Positions 34,409 through 43,489 of a DNA stretch of 64,000 nt are shown here, in pieces (positions within the stretch are counted from its first letter, which is position 1; each line of letters begins with the position of its first letter). The notes under the pieces are model-generated. The model saw only the letters and a program-made list of their open reading frames with translations. It was not told the origin of the DNA and did no database searches. The translations under genes and the position numbers were made by a program. The stretch lies in assembly GCF_005298075.1 (NCBI RefSeq), contig NZ_SZZH01000001.1:806001-870000 (forward strand), in the 5' to 3' direction. The stretch comes from Nakamurella flava. Lineage in GTDB: Bacteria > Actinomycetota > Actinomycetes > Mycobacteriales > Nakamurellaceae.

Positions 34409-37399
34409 GTGCCACTCAGACCGATGACCCGCCTTCTCCCGGTGGTGCTGGCCGCCGCGCTCGTCACCCAGGCGATGGTCACACCGGCCTCGGCGGCCCC
34501 CGCGGACCCCTCCGCGGCGGCCGACGCAACCCAGGAGGGCGCGACCTTCCAGGTCGACGCCGCGCAGATCGAAGCGGCGGAGCAGCAGGCCGCGGCTGCG
34601 CCCGCCCAGGCCGGTCGCCCCGGTCCGACCCCCGGACACGGGAACCGGGCCATGGCTTCGCTCCGCACGGCCGAGACCGACGAGAACTTCTATTTCGTGA
34701 TGGCCGACCGGTTCGCCAACGGCGACCCGACCAACGACCGCGGCGGCATCGACAGCGACGACCCCTCGGTGACCGGCTTCGACCCGACCCGCAAGGGCTA
34801 TTACAACGGCGGCGACCTGCAGGGCCTGCGCGATCGGCTCGACTACATCGAGGGCCTCGGGACCACGGCGATCTGGCTGACCCCCAGCTTCAAGAACAAG
34901 CCCGTCCAGGGCACCGGGAGCAACGAGTCGGCCGGCTACCACGGCTACTGGATCACCGACTTCACCCAGATCGACCCGCATCTGGGTACCAACGACGACC
35001 TCGCCGCCCTGATCCAGGACGCGCACGCCCGCGGCATCAAGGTCTACTTCGACATCATCACCAACCACACCGCCGACGTCATCAAGTACCAGAACCCGAA
35101 CTTCGATCCGAGCAAGCCGGTCAACGACACCAACCGGGAGCTGCTGGACGGCGGGGCCTACGTCTCCAAGGACAGCCGGCCGTACACCGATGCCCAGGGC
35201 CGGACGTTCGACGACCGGGACGTCGCCGGCACCGACGCCTTCCCGGAGCTGGACGCGACCACCTCGTTCCCCTACACGCCGGTGAATCCCGCCGGCGAGA
35301 CCGACGTCAAGGTCCCGGCCTGGCTGAACGACGTGACGCGGTACCACAACCGGGGCGACACCAGCTTCGTCGGCGAGAACTCGCAGTACGGCGACTTCTT
35401 CGGTCTGGACGACCTGTTCACCGAAGACCCGGTGGTCGTCAACGGCATGATCGACATCTACGGCACCTGGATCCGTGATTTCGGCGTCGACGGCTTCCGC
35501 ATCGACACCGTCAAGCACGTCGACGACCAGTTCTGGCAGGCGTTCTCCCCGGCGGCGCTGAAGATCGCGCACGACGCCGGCAAGAAGGACTTCTTCATGT
35601 TCGGCGAGGTCTACGACACGACCCGTCCGTTCACCTCGCACTACACGACGGCCGGCCAGCTGCAGGCCGTTCTGGACTTCCCGTTCCAGGACGCCGCCCG
35701 CAGTTTCGCCAGCAAGAACGGTTCGGCCGCCGACCTGCAGACGTTCTTCGCCGACGACGACTGGTACACCGACGCGGATTCGAACGCCTACCAACTCCCC
35801 ACGTTCCTGGGTAACCACGACATGGGGCACATCGGGTACTTCATCCAGTCCGACAACCCGGACGCCGGTGACGCCACCTGGCTGGCGAAGGACCGGTTGG
35901 CGCACCAGTTGATGTACCTGGTGCGGGGGAACCCGGTCGTGTACTTCGGCGACGAGCAGGGTTTCACCGGCACCGGCGGCGACCAGCTGGCCCGGCAGAC
36001 CCTGTTCGCGAGCCGCGTGGCCGAGTACCTCGACGACGACCTCATCGGCACCGACCGCACCCACGCGGTCGACAACTACGAGACCACCCACCCGCTGTAC
36101 CGCTCGATCGCCGATCTGGCCGCGCTCACCAAGAAGTACCCGGCGCTACGGAACGGCGCGCAGCAGAACCGTTACGCGGCCGAGGGTCCCGGCATCTACG
36201 CGTTCTCCCGGATGGATCGCACCGAACAGCGGGAGTTCGTGGTGGCCGTGAACAACAGCACCACGGCCCAGACGGCGACCCTGCCGACCTACGCGACGCG
36301 GGCCGGTTTCTCGCTGGTCTACGGCGCGGCGAACGGGGTCCCGGACACGGCGAAGACCGATCGGGCCGGCAAGCTCACCGTGTCGGTGCCGTCGATGTCC
36401 ACCGTCGTCTACCGAGCGGACGGCACGATCCCGGCAGCCCGGTGGGCGCCGAACGTCAAGTTGATGTCGGCCGCCCCGGCCGCAGACACCAAGGGCCGGA
36501 TGGAGGTCACCGCCAGGGTCGGCGGCACCGGATTCGCGGAGGTCACCTTCCAGGCCAGGATCGCCGGCGGCCAGTGGCAGACCATCGGCACCGACGACAA
36601 CGCGCCGTACCGGGTCTTCCACGACGTGAGCGCTCTCGATCCCGGCACGAAGGTGCAGTACCGCGCCGCCGTCCTGGTCTCCGCGAACAACGGCAAGGGG
36701 CTGTGCCGATCGACCGGAGTGCTGTCCGCGAAGGTCCCGGCACCGGGCATCACCATCGATTCGCCCACCGAGGGCGGCGCCGTGCACACCGACGGTCCGA
36801 TCACGATCTCGGCGGTGACCGACCCCGAGAAGGCCAGCAACGTGGTGACCTTCGAACGGTCGGTGGCTGGGGGAGCGTGGACCGCGTTCCACACCGACGA
36901 CTCCTCGCCCGCCTACGTGGCGACCGACGACCTGGCCGCCGCCGGGTTCACCGACCTGCCCAACGACACCCCCGTGCGCTACCGGGCGACGGTCAGCACC
37001 CCCAGCGGCGCCTCGTCCAGTGCCGAGATCGGCCTGACGGTCAAGGACCGGGTGACTACGGCCACGGTGCACTACTACCGCCCCGATCAGCAGTACCTGG
37101 ACTGGGGTCTGCACCTGTGGGGCGGGGCCGTCGACCCGGCCACCCTGGCCGGCATCACCTGGGACACCAGCCCGCTGCAGCGGACCGGGGTCGATGCCGA
37201 CGGGTGGGCGACCTACGCCATCCCCCTGGTCGACGACCTGCAGAGAGTGAACTTCATCCTGCACAGGCCCAACGGTGACCAGGTACCGGCGACGCGCGAA
37301 CCCGGCGGTGACCGCTCCTTCGTCCCGGTGCAGAGCGCCGAAATCTGGCTGGTGGCCGGCGATCCCACCGTCCACATCAGTAAGCCGGCGGTGGGCTGA
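34409..37399 (+). CDS. Secreted GH13 alpha-amylase/pullulanase with C-terminal pullulanase-type domain
   Basis: This 996-residue secreted enzyme breaks down starch-like alpha-glucans outside the cell. A Sec signal (LLPVVLAAALVTQAMVTPASA) is followed by a disordered linker and the GH13 barrel from about residue 90 (ENFYFVMADRFANGDPTND). Catalytic motifs are DGFRIDTVKHV (nucleophile Asp near 365), MFGEVYD (acid Glu near 399) and LGNHDMGHIG (Asp near 470). After about 670 come two beta-sandwich modules, and a C-terminal starch-binding pullulanase-associated domain with HYYRPDQQYLDWGLHLWGGA. GTG 34409 has a GGAGGG site 5-6 nt upstream; ATG 34424 is an alternative. A LacI regulator is convergent downstream. 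Confidence 0.9.
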   Translation: MPLRPMTRLLPVVLAAALVTQAMVTPASAAPADPSAAADATQEGATFQVDAAQIEAAEQQAAAAPAQAGRPGPTPGHGNRAMASLRTAETDENFYFVMADRFANGDPTNDRGGIDSDDPSVTGFDPTRKGYYNGGDLQGLRDRLDYIEGLGTTAIWLTPSFKNKPVQGTGSNESAGYHGYWITDFTQIDPHLGTNDDLAALIQDAHARGIKVYFDIITNHTADVIKYQNPNFDPSKPVNDTNRELLDGGAYVSKDSRPYTDAQGRTFDDRDVAGTDAFPELDATTSFPYTPVNPAGETDVKVPAWLNDVTRYHNRGDTSFVGENSQYGDFFGLDDLFTEDPVVVNGMIDIYGTWIRDFGVDGFRIDTVKHVDDQFWQAFSPAALKIAHDAGKKDFFMFGEVYDTTRPFTSHYTTAGQLQAVLDFPFQDAARSFASKNGSAADLQTFFADDDWYTDADSNAYQLPTFLGNHDMGHIGYFIQSDNPDAGDATWLAKDRLAHQLMYLVRGNPVVYFGDEQGFTGTGGDQLARQTLFASRVAEYLDDDLIGTDRTHAVDNYETTHPLYRSIADLAALTKKYPALRNGAQQNRYAAEGPGIYAFSRMDRTEQREFVVAVNNSTTAQTATLPTYATRAGFSLVYGAANGVPDTAKTDRAGKLTVSVPSMSTVVYRADGTIPAARWAPNVKLMSAAPAADTKGRMEVTARVGGTGFAEVTFQARIAGGQWQTIGTDDNAPYRVFHDVSALDPGTKVQYRAAVLVSANNGKGLCRSTGVLSAKVPAPGITIDSPTEGGAVHTDGPITISAVTDPEKASNVVTFERSVAGGAWTAFHTDDSSPAYVATDDLAAAGFTDLPNDTPVRYRATVSTPSGASSSAEIGLTVKDRVTTATVHYYRPDQQYLDWGLHLWGGAVDPATLAGITWDTSPLQRTGVDADGWATYAIPLVDDLQRVNFILHRPNGDQVPATREPGGDRSFVPVQSAEIWLVAGDPTVHISKPAVG

Positions 37400-37411
37400 C
37401 CCCTCCGGTGT

Positions 37412-37470
37412 GACGGCCCCGGTTCCCCACCCGACATCGTGGGAAGCCGGGGCCGTCGGCTGCGGCCGAC
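37412..37470. terminator. Double hairpin between amylase and LacI genes (bidirectional terminator)
   Basis: GACGGCCCCGG-TTCCCCAC at 37412-37430 pairs almost fully with GTGGGAAGCCGGGGCCGTC at 37439-37457 around an 8-base loop. A second perfect 6-bp stem GTCGGC-TGCG-GCCGAC at 37455-37470 overlaps its end. It sits in the 82-bp gap between convergent stops, so terminating both transcripts is likely. Confidence 0.75.
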
Positions 37471-37481
37471 GGGAGCCGGGT

Positions 37482-38513
37482 TCAGGACCCGACGACCGGC
37501 GGAACGTTGAACGGGGTGATCACCTGGACCGGGGTGGGCCCGGTGGGACCGACCACGTCGATCGCGCCGTGGAAGCCCATCACGAGGTGCGCCGCGCGGC
37601 GCAGGTCCGCCGCCAGGTCGTGGTGCAGTACGGCGGAGATGCGGTGGCCGGCCAGCAGGGCTCGATTGTCCCGGTCGAGATCGTGTCCGATGAAGACCGA
37701 GCAGACGCGGGCGCTGTCGTCGAAGGCGTCCAGGATGGCGCGGTTGCCGCCGCCCGTCGAATAGACGGCGACGATGGCGGGGTCGGCCGCCAGCCGGGCC
37801 CTGACCTGTTCCCGCACCGACGCGTCGAGACCGTCGGTGTCGGTCACCTCGATGACCCGGCGGCCCGATCCGGTCCGCAGGGTCGAGCGGAACCCCATCT
37901 CCCGTTCCTCCTCGCCCCGGAACTCGCTGCGGCTGATGGCGATGAGCACGGCGCCGTCCGCTGCCCCGAGCCACCGGTCCACCAGGTAGGCGGCGGTCGC
38001 GCCGGCGGCGCGGTTGTCGCTGCCGACGTACCCGATGCGCCGGCTGTGCGGCAGATCGGTCACGAACGTCACCACGGGGATGCCGGCCTCGGTCAACCGC
38101 TCGACCTCGGCGACCACCTCGCCGTGGTCCGGCGCCTTGAGGATGACGCCGGACGAACCGCGGTGCCGGATGTCGCGCAGCACCCGGGCGATGTCAGCCG
38201 GCCGTCCGGACTCGCGGAAGTCGAACCGGGCGCGGACCACGGCCGGCAGCATCGTCGGCAGGACCGCCTCGGCCGCGCTCTTGACGGCTGACGAGAACCG
38301 GTCCGGGGTCTGCATGACCAGGTCCACCAGGAACGTGCGGCCCCGCAGGCGCAGTTGGGCCCGCTGCCGATCGAGATCGGTGATGGCCTGCCGGACCTTG
38401 GCGTCGGTACTGGCCCGGACCCCGGGCCGCTGGTTGAGCACCCGGTCGACGGTCGCCTCGCTCACCCCGGCCTGCCGCGCGATCTCCCGGATCGGATAGG
38501 GGTGCGTGGTCAT
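37482..38513 (-). CDS. LacI family transcriptional regulator
   Basis: This 343-residue repressor-type protein has the LacI N-terminal helix-turn-helix IREIARQAGVSEATVDRVLNQRPGVRAST (8-36; usual AAxAGVSxxTVSRVLN with D replacing S) and a periplasmic-binding-like sensor domain: VDLVMQTPDRFSSAVKSA, VTFVTDLPHSRRIGYVGSDNRAAGATAAYL, and GGGNRAILDAFDD. The substitution in TVDRVLN and the sensor sequence are like the inositol/sugar-responsive LacI regulators next to catabolic dehydrogenases. It is divergent from the SDR-Gfo/Idh/MocA genes, its most likely targets, across a 254-bp spacer containing three tandem repeats. Confidence 0.9.
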   Translation of the reverse strand: MTTHPYPIREIARQAGVSEATVDRVLNQRPGVRASTDAKVRQAITDLDRQRAQLRLRGRTFLVDLVMQTPDRFSSAVKSAAEAVLPTMLPAVVRARFDFRESGRPADIARVLRDIRHRGSSGVILKAPDHGEVVAEVERLTEAGIPVVTFVTDLPHSRRIGYVGSDNRAAGATAAYLVDRWLGAADGAVLIAISRSEFRGEEEREMGFRSTLRTGSGRRVIEVTDTDGLDASVREQVRARLAADPAIVAVYSTGGGNRAILDAFDDSARVCSVFIGHDLDRDNRALLAGHRISAVLHHDLAADLRRAAHLVMGFHGAIDVVGPTGPTPVQVITPFNVPPVVGS

Positions 38514-38540
38514 CCCGTCATTGTGGACCCGTCATTCTCA

Positions 38541-38730
38541 CCGCATTTCCCGTCAGCAGCCCCGCACCCCGGGGCTGCCCGGCACCCGGCGGCTAGGGTT
38601 CGGACCGCGTTTCCCGTCAGCAGCCCCGCACCCCGGGCTGCCCGGCACCCGGCGGCTAGGGTTCGGACCGCGTTTCCCGTCAGCCGAACCGCACCCCGGG
38701 CTGCCCGGCACCCGGCGGCTAGGGTTCGGA
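38541..38730. repeat. Three tandem copies of a 63/64-bp repeat in the LacI/SDR promoter region
   Basis: Copies span 38541-38604 (64 bp), 38605-38667 (63 bp) and 38668-38730 (63 bp), and a 4-base start of a fourth (CCGC) follows. Each begins CCGC(A/G)TTTCCCGTCAG and ends CGGCTAGGGTTCGGA. Copies 1 and 2 carry an AGCCCC/GGGGCT-type dyad around GCACC; copy 3 has CAGCCGAACC instead and breaks it. Each copy also contains TAGGGT, which resembles an actinobacterial -10 box. Lying between a LacI gene and its divergent neighbours, the array may multiply an operator or promoter. Low divergence suggests recent or maintained duplication. Confidence 0.9.
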
Positions 38731-38767
38731 CCGCAGGACCCGGCGACCGATCAACGGAGGATCGAAC

Positions 38768-39550
38768 GTGCAGGAACTCTTGACCGACCGGGTGGTGCTC
38801 GTCAGCGGCGGCACCCAGGGGCTCGGTCTGGCGATCGCCCGGGCCGCGGGCCGGGAGGGCGCCGCCGTTGTGGTCACCGGACGCGACGCGAGTCGGGGGG
38901 CGGCCGCGGCCGACGGATTGCGGGCCGAGGGGATCGACGCGTCCTTCGTCGTTGCCGATGTCTCCGACGTCGCTTCCGCCCAGGCGTCGGTGGCCGCCAC
39001 CGTCGCCCGGCACGGCCGCATCGACGCCCTGGTCAACTCGGCCGGGCTGACCAGCCGCGGGTCGCTGCTGGACACCACCCCGGAACTGTTCGACCAGCAC
39101 ATGGCGATCAACCTGCGGGGGCCGTTCTTCCTCATGCAGGCCGCGGTCGCCGACATGCGCCGACGTCAGGCTCCGGGGGCGATCGTCAACATCGTGACCA
39201 TCGACTCCCACGGCGGCCAGGCGGTTCTCGCGCCGTACGTCGCCAGCAAGGCCGGGTTGGCCGGCCTCACCAGGAACGCCGCCCACGCCCACCGGTGGGA
39301 TCGCATCCGCATCAACGGGGTCAACATCGGTTGGACCGCCACCGACCAGGAGACCGTCACCCAGCGGGAGGCCAACGGAGCCGGGGCCGACTGGGCGGAG
39401 CGGGCCGGTGCGACCCTGCCGATGGGCAAGGTCGGTCAGGTCGACGAGATCGCCGACTTCGTGGCGTTCCTGCTGTCCGACCGCAGCGGCGTGGTCACCG
39501 GCTCGGTCATCGACTGGGACCAGAACGTCATCGGCGCCCTCGGACCCTGA
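38768..39550 (+). CDS. Short-chain dehydrogenase/reductase
   Basis: This 260-residue classical SDR has the cofactor motif VLVSGGTQGLGLAIA (TGxxxGxG form, S-G-G-T-Q-G-L-G), DVSDVASA, the NSAG motif (VNSAGLTSRG), and an active site with Ser in NIVTIDSHGG and YVASK (Tyr and Lys). The C-terminal part includes GVNIGWTATDQE and VTGSVIDWDQNV. The family oxidises or reduces sugars and polyols. With two sugar-type dehydrogenases following and a LacI regulator opposite, it probably belongs to a carbohydrate or inositol catabolic unit. GTG 38768 follows an ACGGAGGA site. Confidence 0.87.
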   Translation: MQELLTDRVVLVSGGTQGLGLAIARAAGREGAAVVVTGRDASRGAAAADGLRAEGIDASFVVADVSDVASAQASVAATVARHGRIDALVNSAGLTSRGSLLDTTPELFDQHMAINLRGPFFLMQAAVADMRRRQAPGAIVNIVTIDSHGGQAVLAPYVASKAGLAGLTRNAAHAHRWDRIRINGVNIGWTATDQETVTQREANGAGADWAERAGATLPMGKVGQVDEIADFVAFLLSDRSGVVTGSVIDWDQNVIGALGP

Positions 39551-39615
39551 TCCCGGCGGGTCACCCCGGTACCGCACCACCCCCCTCTGTCGTCCGTCGA
39601 AAGGACACCCCCGTC

Positions 39616-40635
39616 ATGCGTCTCGGTCTGATCGGCCTCGGCCGGATCGGCGCCTTCCACGCCCGCACCCTCGCCGCACTACCGGCCGTCGACTCGCTGG
39701 TCGTCACCGACGCGGTGCCCGCGGCCATCGCCGCCACGGTCGAGGCGGTCGGCGCCGAGGCCGCGGACAGCCCCGAGGCGCTGCTGGCGGCCGGGGTCGA
39801 CGGCGTCGTCATCGCCGCGGCCACCCCGGCCCACACCGCCCTCATCCGGGCGGGTCTGGACGCCGGGATCCCCGTCTTCTGCGAGAAGCCGCTGTCGGCC
39901 GACCCGGCCGAGGCGGTGCAGGTCGCCCACCTGGTCCGGGAGTCGGGTCTCGCGGTGCAGATCGGTTACCCCCGCCGTTTCGATCCGGCGTTCGCCGCGG
40001 CCCGCCGGGCCGTGGAGTGCGGCGAGCTCGGCTGGGTGCACACCGTGCGGTCGACCACGCTGGACCCGGCTCCCGCGCCGCGGGAGTACCTGGAGGTCTC
40101 CGGCGGCATCTTCCGGGACTGCTCGGTCCACGACTTCGACACCGTCCGCTGGTTGACCGGTCGGGAGCCGGTGGAGGTCTACGCGGTCGGCACCGCCCAC
40201 GGCGCCGACTTCTTCGCCGAGATCGACGACGTCGCCACCGCGACGACGCTCGTCACGTTCGACGACGGGGCGACCGGCATCATCACCAACACCCGCTACC
40301 ACGGCCGGGGGTACGACGTTCGCGCCGAGATCCACGGCGTGGCGGACAGTGTCGCCGCCGGCTGGTCGGACACCACGCCACTGCGGAACGTCGATCCCGA
40401 CGTGTCCTGGCCCGCCGGGCCGGCCGCCTCGTTCTTCATGGACCGACTGGCTTCGGCGTTCCAGGCCGAGCTCGGCGTGTTCACCGAGGTGGTCGCGGGC
40501 CGTCGCCCGTCGCCGTGCACGGTCGACGACGCGCTCGCCGTGACCTGGATGGCCGAGGCCGCGACGCTGTCCCGGCGTGAGCACCGCCCGGTGCGCATCG
40601 ACGAGGTGCGCCTGGACGCACCGGGTGCGAAATGA
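39616..40635 (+). CDS. Gfo/Idh/MocA family oxidoreductase (inositol 2-dehydrogenase-like)
   Basis: This 339-residue protein opens LGLIGLGRIGAFHARTL (GxGxxG NAD site at the N-terminus), has CEKPLSADPAEA with the conserved EKP lysine, QIGYPRRFDPAF and GGIFRDCSVHDFDTVRWL, whose aspartate and histidine form the active site. IGYPRRFD and GIFRDCSVHDFD are close to myo-inositol 2-dehydrogenase (IolG) sequences. Exact substrate is uncertain. ATG 39616 follows AAAGGACACCC. The next Gfo/Idh/MocA gene overlaps its stop by 4 bp. Confidence 0.87.
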   Translation: MRLGLIGLGRIGAFHARTLAALPAVDSLVVTDAVPAAIAATVEAVGAEAADSPEALLAAGVDGVVIAAATPAHTALIRAGLDAGIPVFCEKPLSADPAEAVQVAHLVRESGLAVQIGYPRRFDPAFAAARRAVECGELGWVHTVRSTTLDPAPAPREYLEVSGGIFRDCSVHDFDTVRWLTGREPVEVYAVGTAHGADFFAEIDDVATATTLVTFDDGATGIITNTRYHGRGYDVRAEIHGVADSVAAGWSDTTPLRNVDPDVSWPAGPAASFFMDRLASAFQAELGVFTEVVAGRRPSPCTVDDALAVTWMAEAATLSRREHRPVRIDEVRLDAPGAK

Positions 40636-41645
40636 CCGCGGGCGGTGAGCCGCTGCGCATCGGCGTCCTGGGGGCCGCGCGGATCTCGGCACTCTCGATC
40701 GTCGAACCGGCCCGGCTGACCGGCGCGCGGCTGGTGGCCGTGGCGGCCCGGGATCGGGGCCGGGCCGAGGCGTTCGCCGCCGAACACGGTGTCGAGCGGG
40801 TCCTGGACGGATACGCCGACGTGCTGGCCGATCCCGAGGTCGAGGTCGTCTACAACCCGCTGGCCAATTCGCTGCACGCGCCGTGGAACATCCGCGCCCT
40901 GCGGGCCGGCAAACACGTGCTGAGTGAGAAGCCGTCGGCCGGGACCGCTGACCAGGCCCGTGCCGTCCGGGATGTCGTCCGGCAGACCGGACGAACGTTC
41001 ATGGAGGGCTTCCACTACCGCTACCACCCGGTGATCACCCGACTGCACGAGCTGCTGACCACCGGTGAGTTCGGCGAGTTGCGGCGGGTCGAGACGGTCA
41101 TGGAGATGCCGGCGCCCGACGACTCGGACCTGCGCTGGCAGTTCGATCTGGCCGGTGGCGCACTGATGGACCTCGGCTGCTACAGCCTGCACACCCATCG
41201 GGAGCTGGCCCGGTTCGCCGGCGGGCCGCCGCAGGTCGTCACCGCCCGGGCGGGGGAGCGCGCCGGTCACCCCGGTGTCGACGAGTGGATGACCGCCGAG
41301 CTGACGTTCCCGTCGGGTGCGACCGGGACGGCGTCCTGTCACATGGCGGCCGACGCGTTCGTCATGCGGCACCGGGTGGTCGGTACCCGGGGTGAGGCGA
41401 CGATCCCCGACTTCATCCATCCCCATGAGGACGACCGGCTGATGATCGACACCGAGAACGGTTCGCGCACCGAGCATCTCGGGACGCGCTCGTCGTACAC
41501 CTACCAGCTCGACGCCTTCACCGCGGCCGTACGGGGCGGCGCCGCATTCGCCACCGACGCCGACGACGCCGTGGCGACCATGGAACTCATCGACGAGTGC
41601 TACCGACTGGCCGGTCTTCCGTTGCGTCCGACCCCGGGACGGTAG
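40632..41645 (+). CDS. Gfo/Idh/MocA family oxidoreductase (trans-1,2-dihydrobenzenediol dehydrogenase-like)
   Basis: This 337-residue protein has the N-terminal NAD motif IGVLGAARISALSIVEPARLTGARLVAVAARD, YNPLANSLHAPWNIRALRAGKHVLSEKPSA, then MEGFHYRYHPVITRLHELL and GGALMDLGCYSLHTHREL. The EKP lysine and the YHP/D-x-G-C-Y active-site features are present. This subtype resembles Gfo/Idh/MocA members of unknown substrate common in actinobacteria. The ATG overlaps the previous stop (ATGA), so translation is coupled to the first dehydrogenase. A strong bidirectional terminator follows. Confidence 0.87.
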   Translation: MTAGGEPLRIGVLGAARISALSIVEPARLTGARLVAVAARDRGRAEAFAAEHGVERVLDGYADVLADPEVEVVYNPLANSLHAPWNIRALRAGKHVLSEKPSAGTADQARAVRDVVRQTGRTFMEGFHYRYHPVITRLHELLTTGEFGELRRVETVMEMPAPDDSDLRWQFDLAGGALMDLGCYSLHTHRELARFAGGPPQVVTARAGERAGHPGVDEWMTAELTFPSGATGTASCHMAADAFVMRHRVVGTRGEATIPDFIHPHEDDRLMIDTENGSRTEHLGTRSSYTYQLDAFTAAVRGGAAFATDADDAVATMELIDECYRLAGLPLRPTPGR

Positions 41646-41651
41646 ATCCGC

Positions 41652-41691
41652 CCGGTTCGCGGTGGCACCTGACGGCGCCACCGCGAACCGG
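41652..41691. terminator. Perfect 15-bp inverted repeat (bidirectional terminator)
   Basis: CCGGTTCGCGGTGGC at 41652-41666 pairs perfectly with GCCACCGCGAACCGG at 41677-41691 around a 10-base loop. It fills the 51-bp gap between the convergent stops of the second Gfo/Idh/MocA gene and treZ. There is no T-tract, as usual in high-GC actinobacteria. Confidence 0.8.
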
Positions 41692-41696
41692 CCCGT

Positions 41697-43463
41697 TCAG
41701 TCCGCCGGGCCCAGCACCACCGCGGCGCGAGGCGGCAGACGGAGGGTGGTGCCCGAGGCCACGACACGGTCCGCGACGGCCGGATCGGTGGCGAAGAGCA
41801 CCGCGCCGGCCGGCGCACCCAGGGGCACCTCGCGCTCGGAGTCGGACAGGTTGGCCGCGATCCGCACCCCGGACCGGTCGATGACCAGCCAGCGCTCGTC
41901 GTCGTCGCACTCCACCGAGGTCAGCGGGAACCGCGGGTCGGTCAGCTCCGGCCGGGCCCGGCGCACCGCGATCAGCCGCTGGTAGACGTCGAGCATCTCG
42001 GCGTGCCGGCCCTGCGACCGCTCGTCCCACTGCAGCTTGGCCGAGGCGAACGTGTCCGGGTCCTGGGGATCGGGGACCTGGGAACGGTCCCAGCCCATCC
42101 GCTCGAACTCCTTGAACCGGCCCTCGCGGGTGGCCTCACCGAGCTCCGGCTCCGGGTGCGAGGTGAAGAACGGCCACGGTGTCGACGCGGCCCATTCCTC
42201 GCCCTGGAACAGCATCGGGGTGAACGGACCGGTGAGCACCAGGGTGGCGGCCAGCACCGCGTGGTCGAACGAGGCCTGGTGCGCCAGACGATCGCCGGCG
42301 GCCCGGTTGCCGATCTGATCGTGGTTCTGCGAGTACCCCACGAACCGCCAGGTCGGGACGGTCAGCACGTCGACGGGACGGCCGTGGTCCCGGCCGCGGA
42401 AGCTGGAATGGGTGCCGTCGTGGAAGAACCCGCGGGTGAGCACCTTCGCGATCGCCGACACCGGCCCGAAATCGGCGTAGTAGCCGGTGGTCTCCCCGGT
42501 CAGGGCGACGTGCAGCACGTGGTGGAAGTCGTCGTTCCACTGCGCGGTCAGGCCGTAGCCGCCGGTCTCCCGCGGCATGATCATCTTCGGGTCGTTCAGG
42601 TCGGACTCCGCGATGAGCGACAGCGGCCGCCGCACGTGCGGGGCCAGCGCGTCGACCCGAATCGCGATCTCCTCCAGCAGGTGCACCGCGTTGGTGTCCT
42701 GCAGGGCGTGCACGGCATCCAGCCGCAGACCGTCGACGTGGTAGTCGCGCAGCCACATCTCGACGTTGTCCAGGATGTAGTGGCGCACCTCGTCCGACTG
42801 CGGACCGTCGAGGTTCACCCCGGCGCCCCAGGTGTTGGCTCGGCCGTCGTCGTGGAGGTAGGGCCCGTACTGGGTGAGGTAGTTCCCGCTCGCGCCCAGG
42901 TGGTTGTAGACCACGTCCTGGATGACGCCGATGCCGCGCTGGTGGCAGGCGTCGACGAACCGCTGGTAACCGGCCGGCCCCCCGTAGGTCTCGTGCACCG
43001 CGTACCAGAGCACGCCGTCGTAACCCCAGTTGTGCACCCCGTTGAAGTCGTTGACCGGCAGGATCTCCACCATGTCGACCCCGATCGACGTCAGGTGGTC
43101 GAGCCGACCGATGGCCGCGTCGAACGTCCCCTCGGGGGTGAAGGTGCCGATGTGCATCTCGTACAGGACGCTGCCGGCCAGCCGTCGCCCGGCCCACAAT
43201 CCGTCCTGCCACCGGTGGGCGGTGAGATCGAAGGTGCGGGAGAGGCCGTGTACCCCCTCGGGCTGCCGACGCGACCGCGGATCGGGTCGGGGTTCGCTCC
43301 CGTCGATCCGATACCCGTAGTCGATCCCGTCGTCGCCGCTCGCGACGTCGAGATCGACCGACCACCAACCCTTCTCGTCGGCGGCCATGGGATGGTCCCC
43401 GCCGAGGGCGTGCAGCTGCACGGTGTCGGCCAGCGGTGCCCACACCCGGAAAGTCTCAGACAT
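41697..43463 (-). CDS. treZ: Malto-oligosyltrehalose trehalohydrolase
   Basis: TreZ releases trehalose from maltooligosyl-trehalose, the last step of glycogen-to-trehalose conversion. The 588-residue protein has an N-terminal beta-sandwich ([15 protein letters not shown]) and a GH13 barrel with [38 protein letters not shown] (nucleophile Asp), IAESDLNDP (acid Glu) and [12 protein letters not shown] (Asp). [19 protein letters not shown] is characteristic of TreZ. ATG 43463 has an AAGGGATC site upstream. It follows treY by 26 bp on the same strand and ends at a strong terminator. Confidence 0.93.
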   Translation of the reverse strand: MSETFRVWAPLADTVQLHALGGDHPMAADEKGWWSVDLDVASGDDGIDYGYRIDGSEPRPDPRSRRQPEGVHGLSRTFDLTAHRWQDGLWAGRRLAGSVLYEMHIGTFTPEGTFDAAIGRLDHLTSIGVDMVEILPVNDFNGVHNWGYDGVLWYAVHETYGGPAGYQRFVDACHQRGIGVIQDVVYNHLGASGNYLTQYGPYLHDDGRANTWGAGVNLDGPQSDEVRHYILDNVEMWLRDYHVDGLRLDAVHALQDTNAVHLLEEIAIRVDALAPHVRRPLSLIAESDLNDPKMIMPRETGGYGLTAQWNDDFHHVLHVALTGETTGYYADFGPVSAIAKVLTRGFFHDGTHSSFRGRDHGRPVDVLTVPTWRFVGYSQNHDQIGNRAAGDRLAHQASFDHAVLAATLVLTGPFTPMLFQGEEWAASTPWPFFTSHPEPELGEATREGRFKEFERMGWDRSQVPDPQDPDTFASAKLQWDERSQGRHAEMLDVYQRLIAVRRARPELTDPRFPLTSVECDDDERWLVIDRSGVRIAANLSDSEREVPLGAPAGAVLFATDPAVADRVVASGTTLRLPPRAAVVLGPAD

Positions 43464-43489
43464 CGAAGATCCCTTCGTCCTTGTGGCGG

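Noticed and set aside
38541-38730. CRISPR array
   Set aside because: The repeats are 63-64 bp, directly abutting without spacers, and no cas genes are present.
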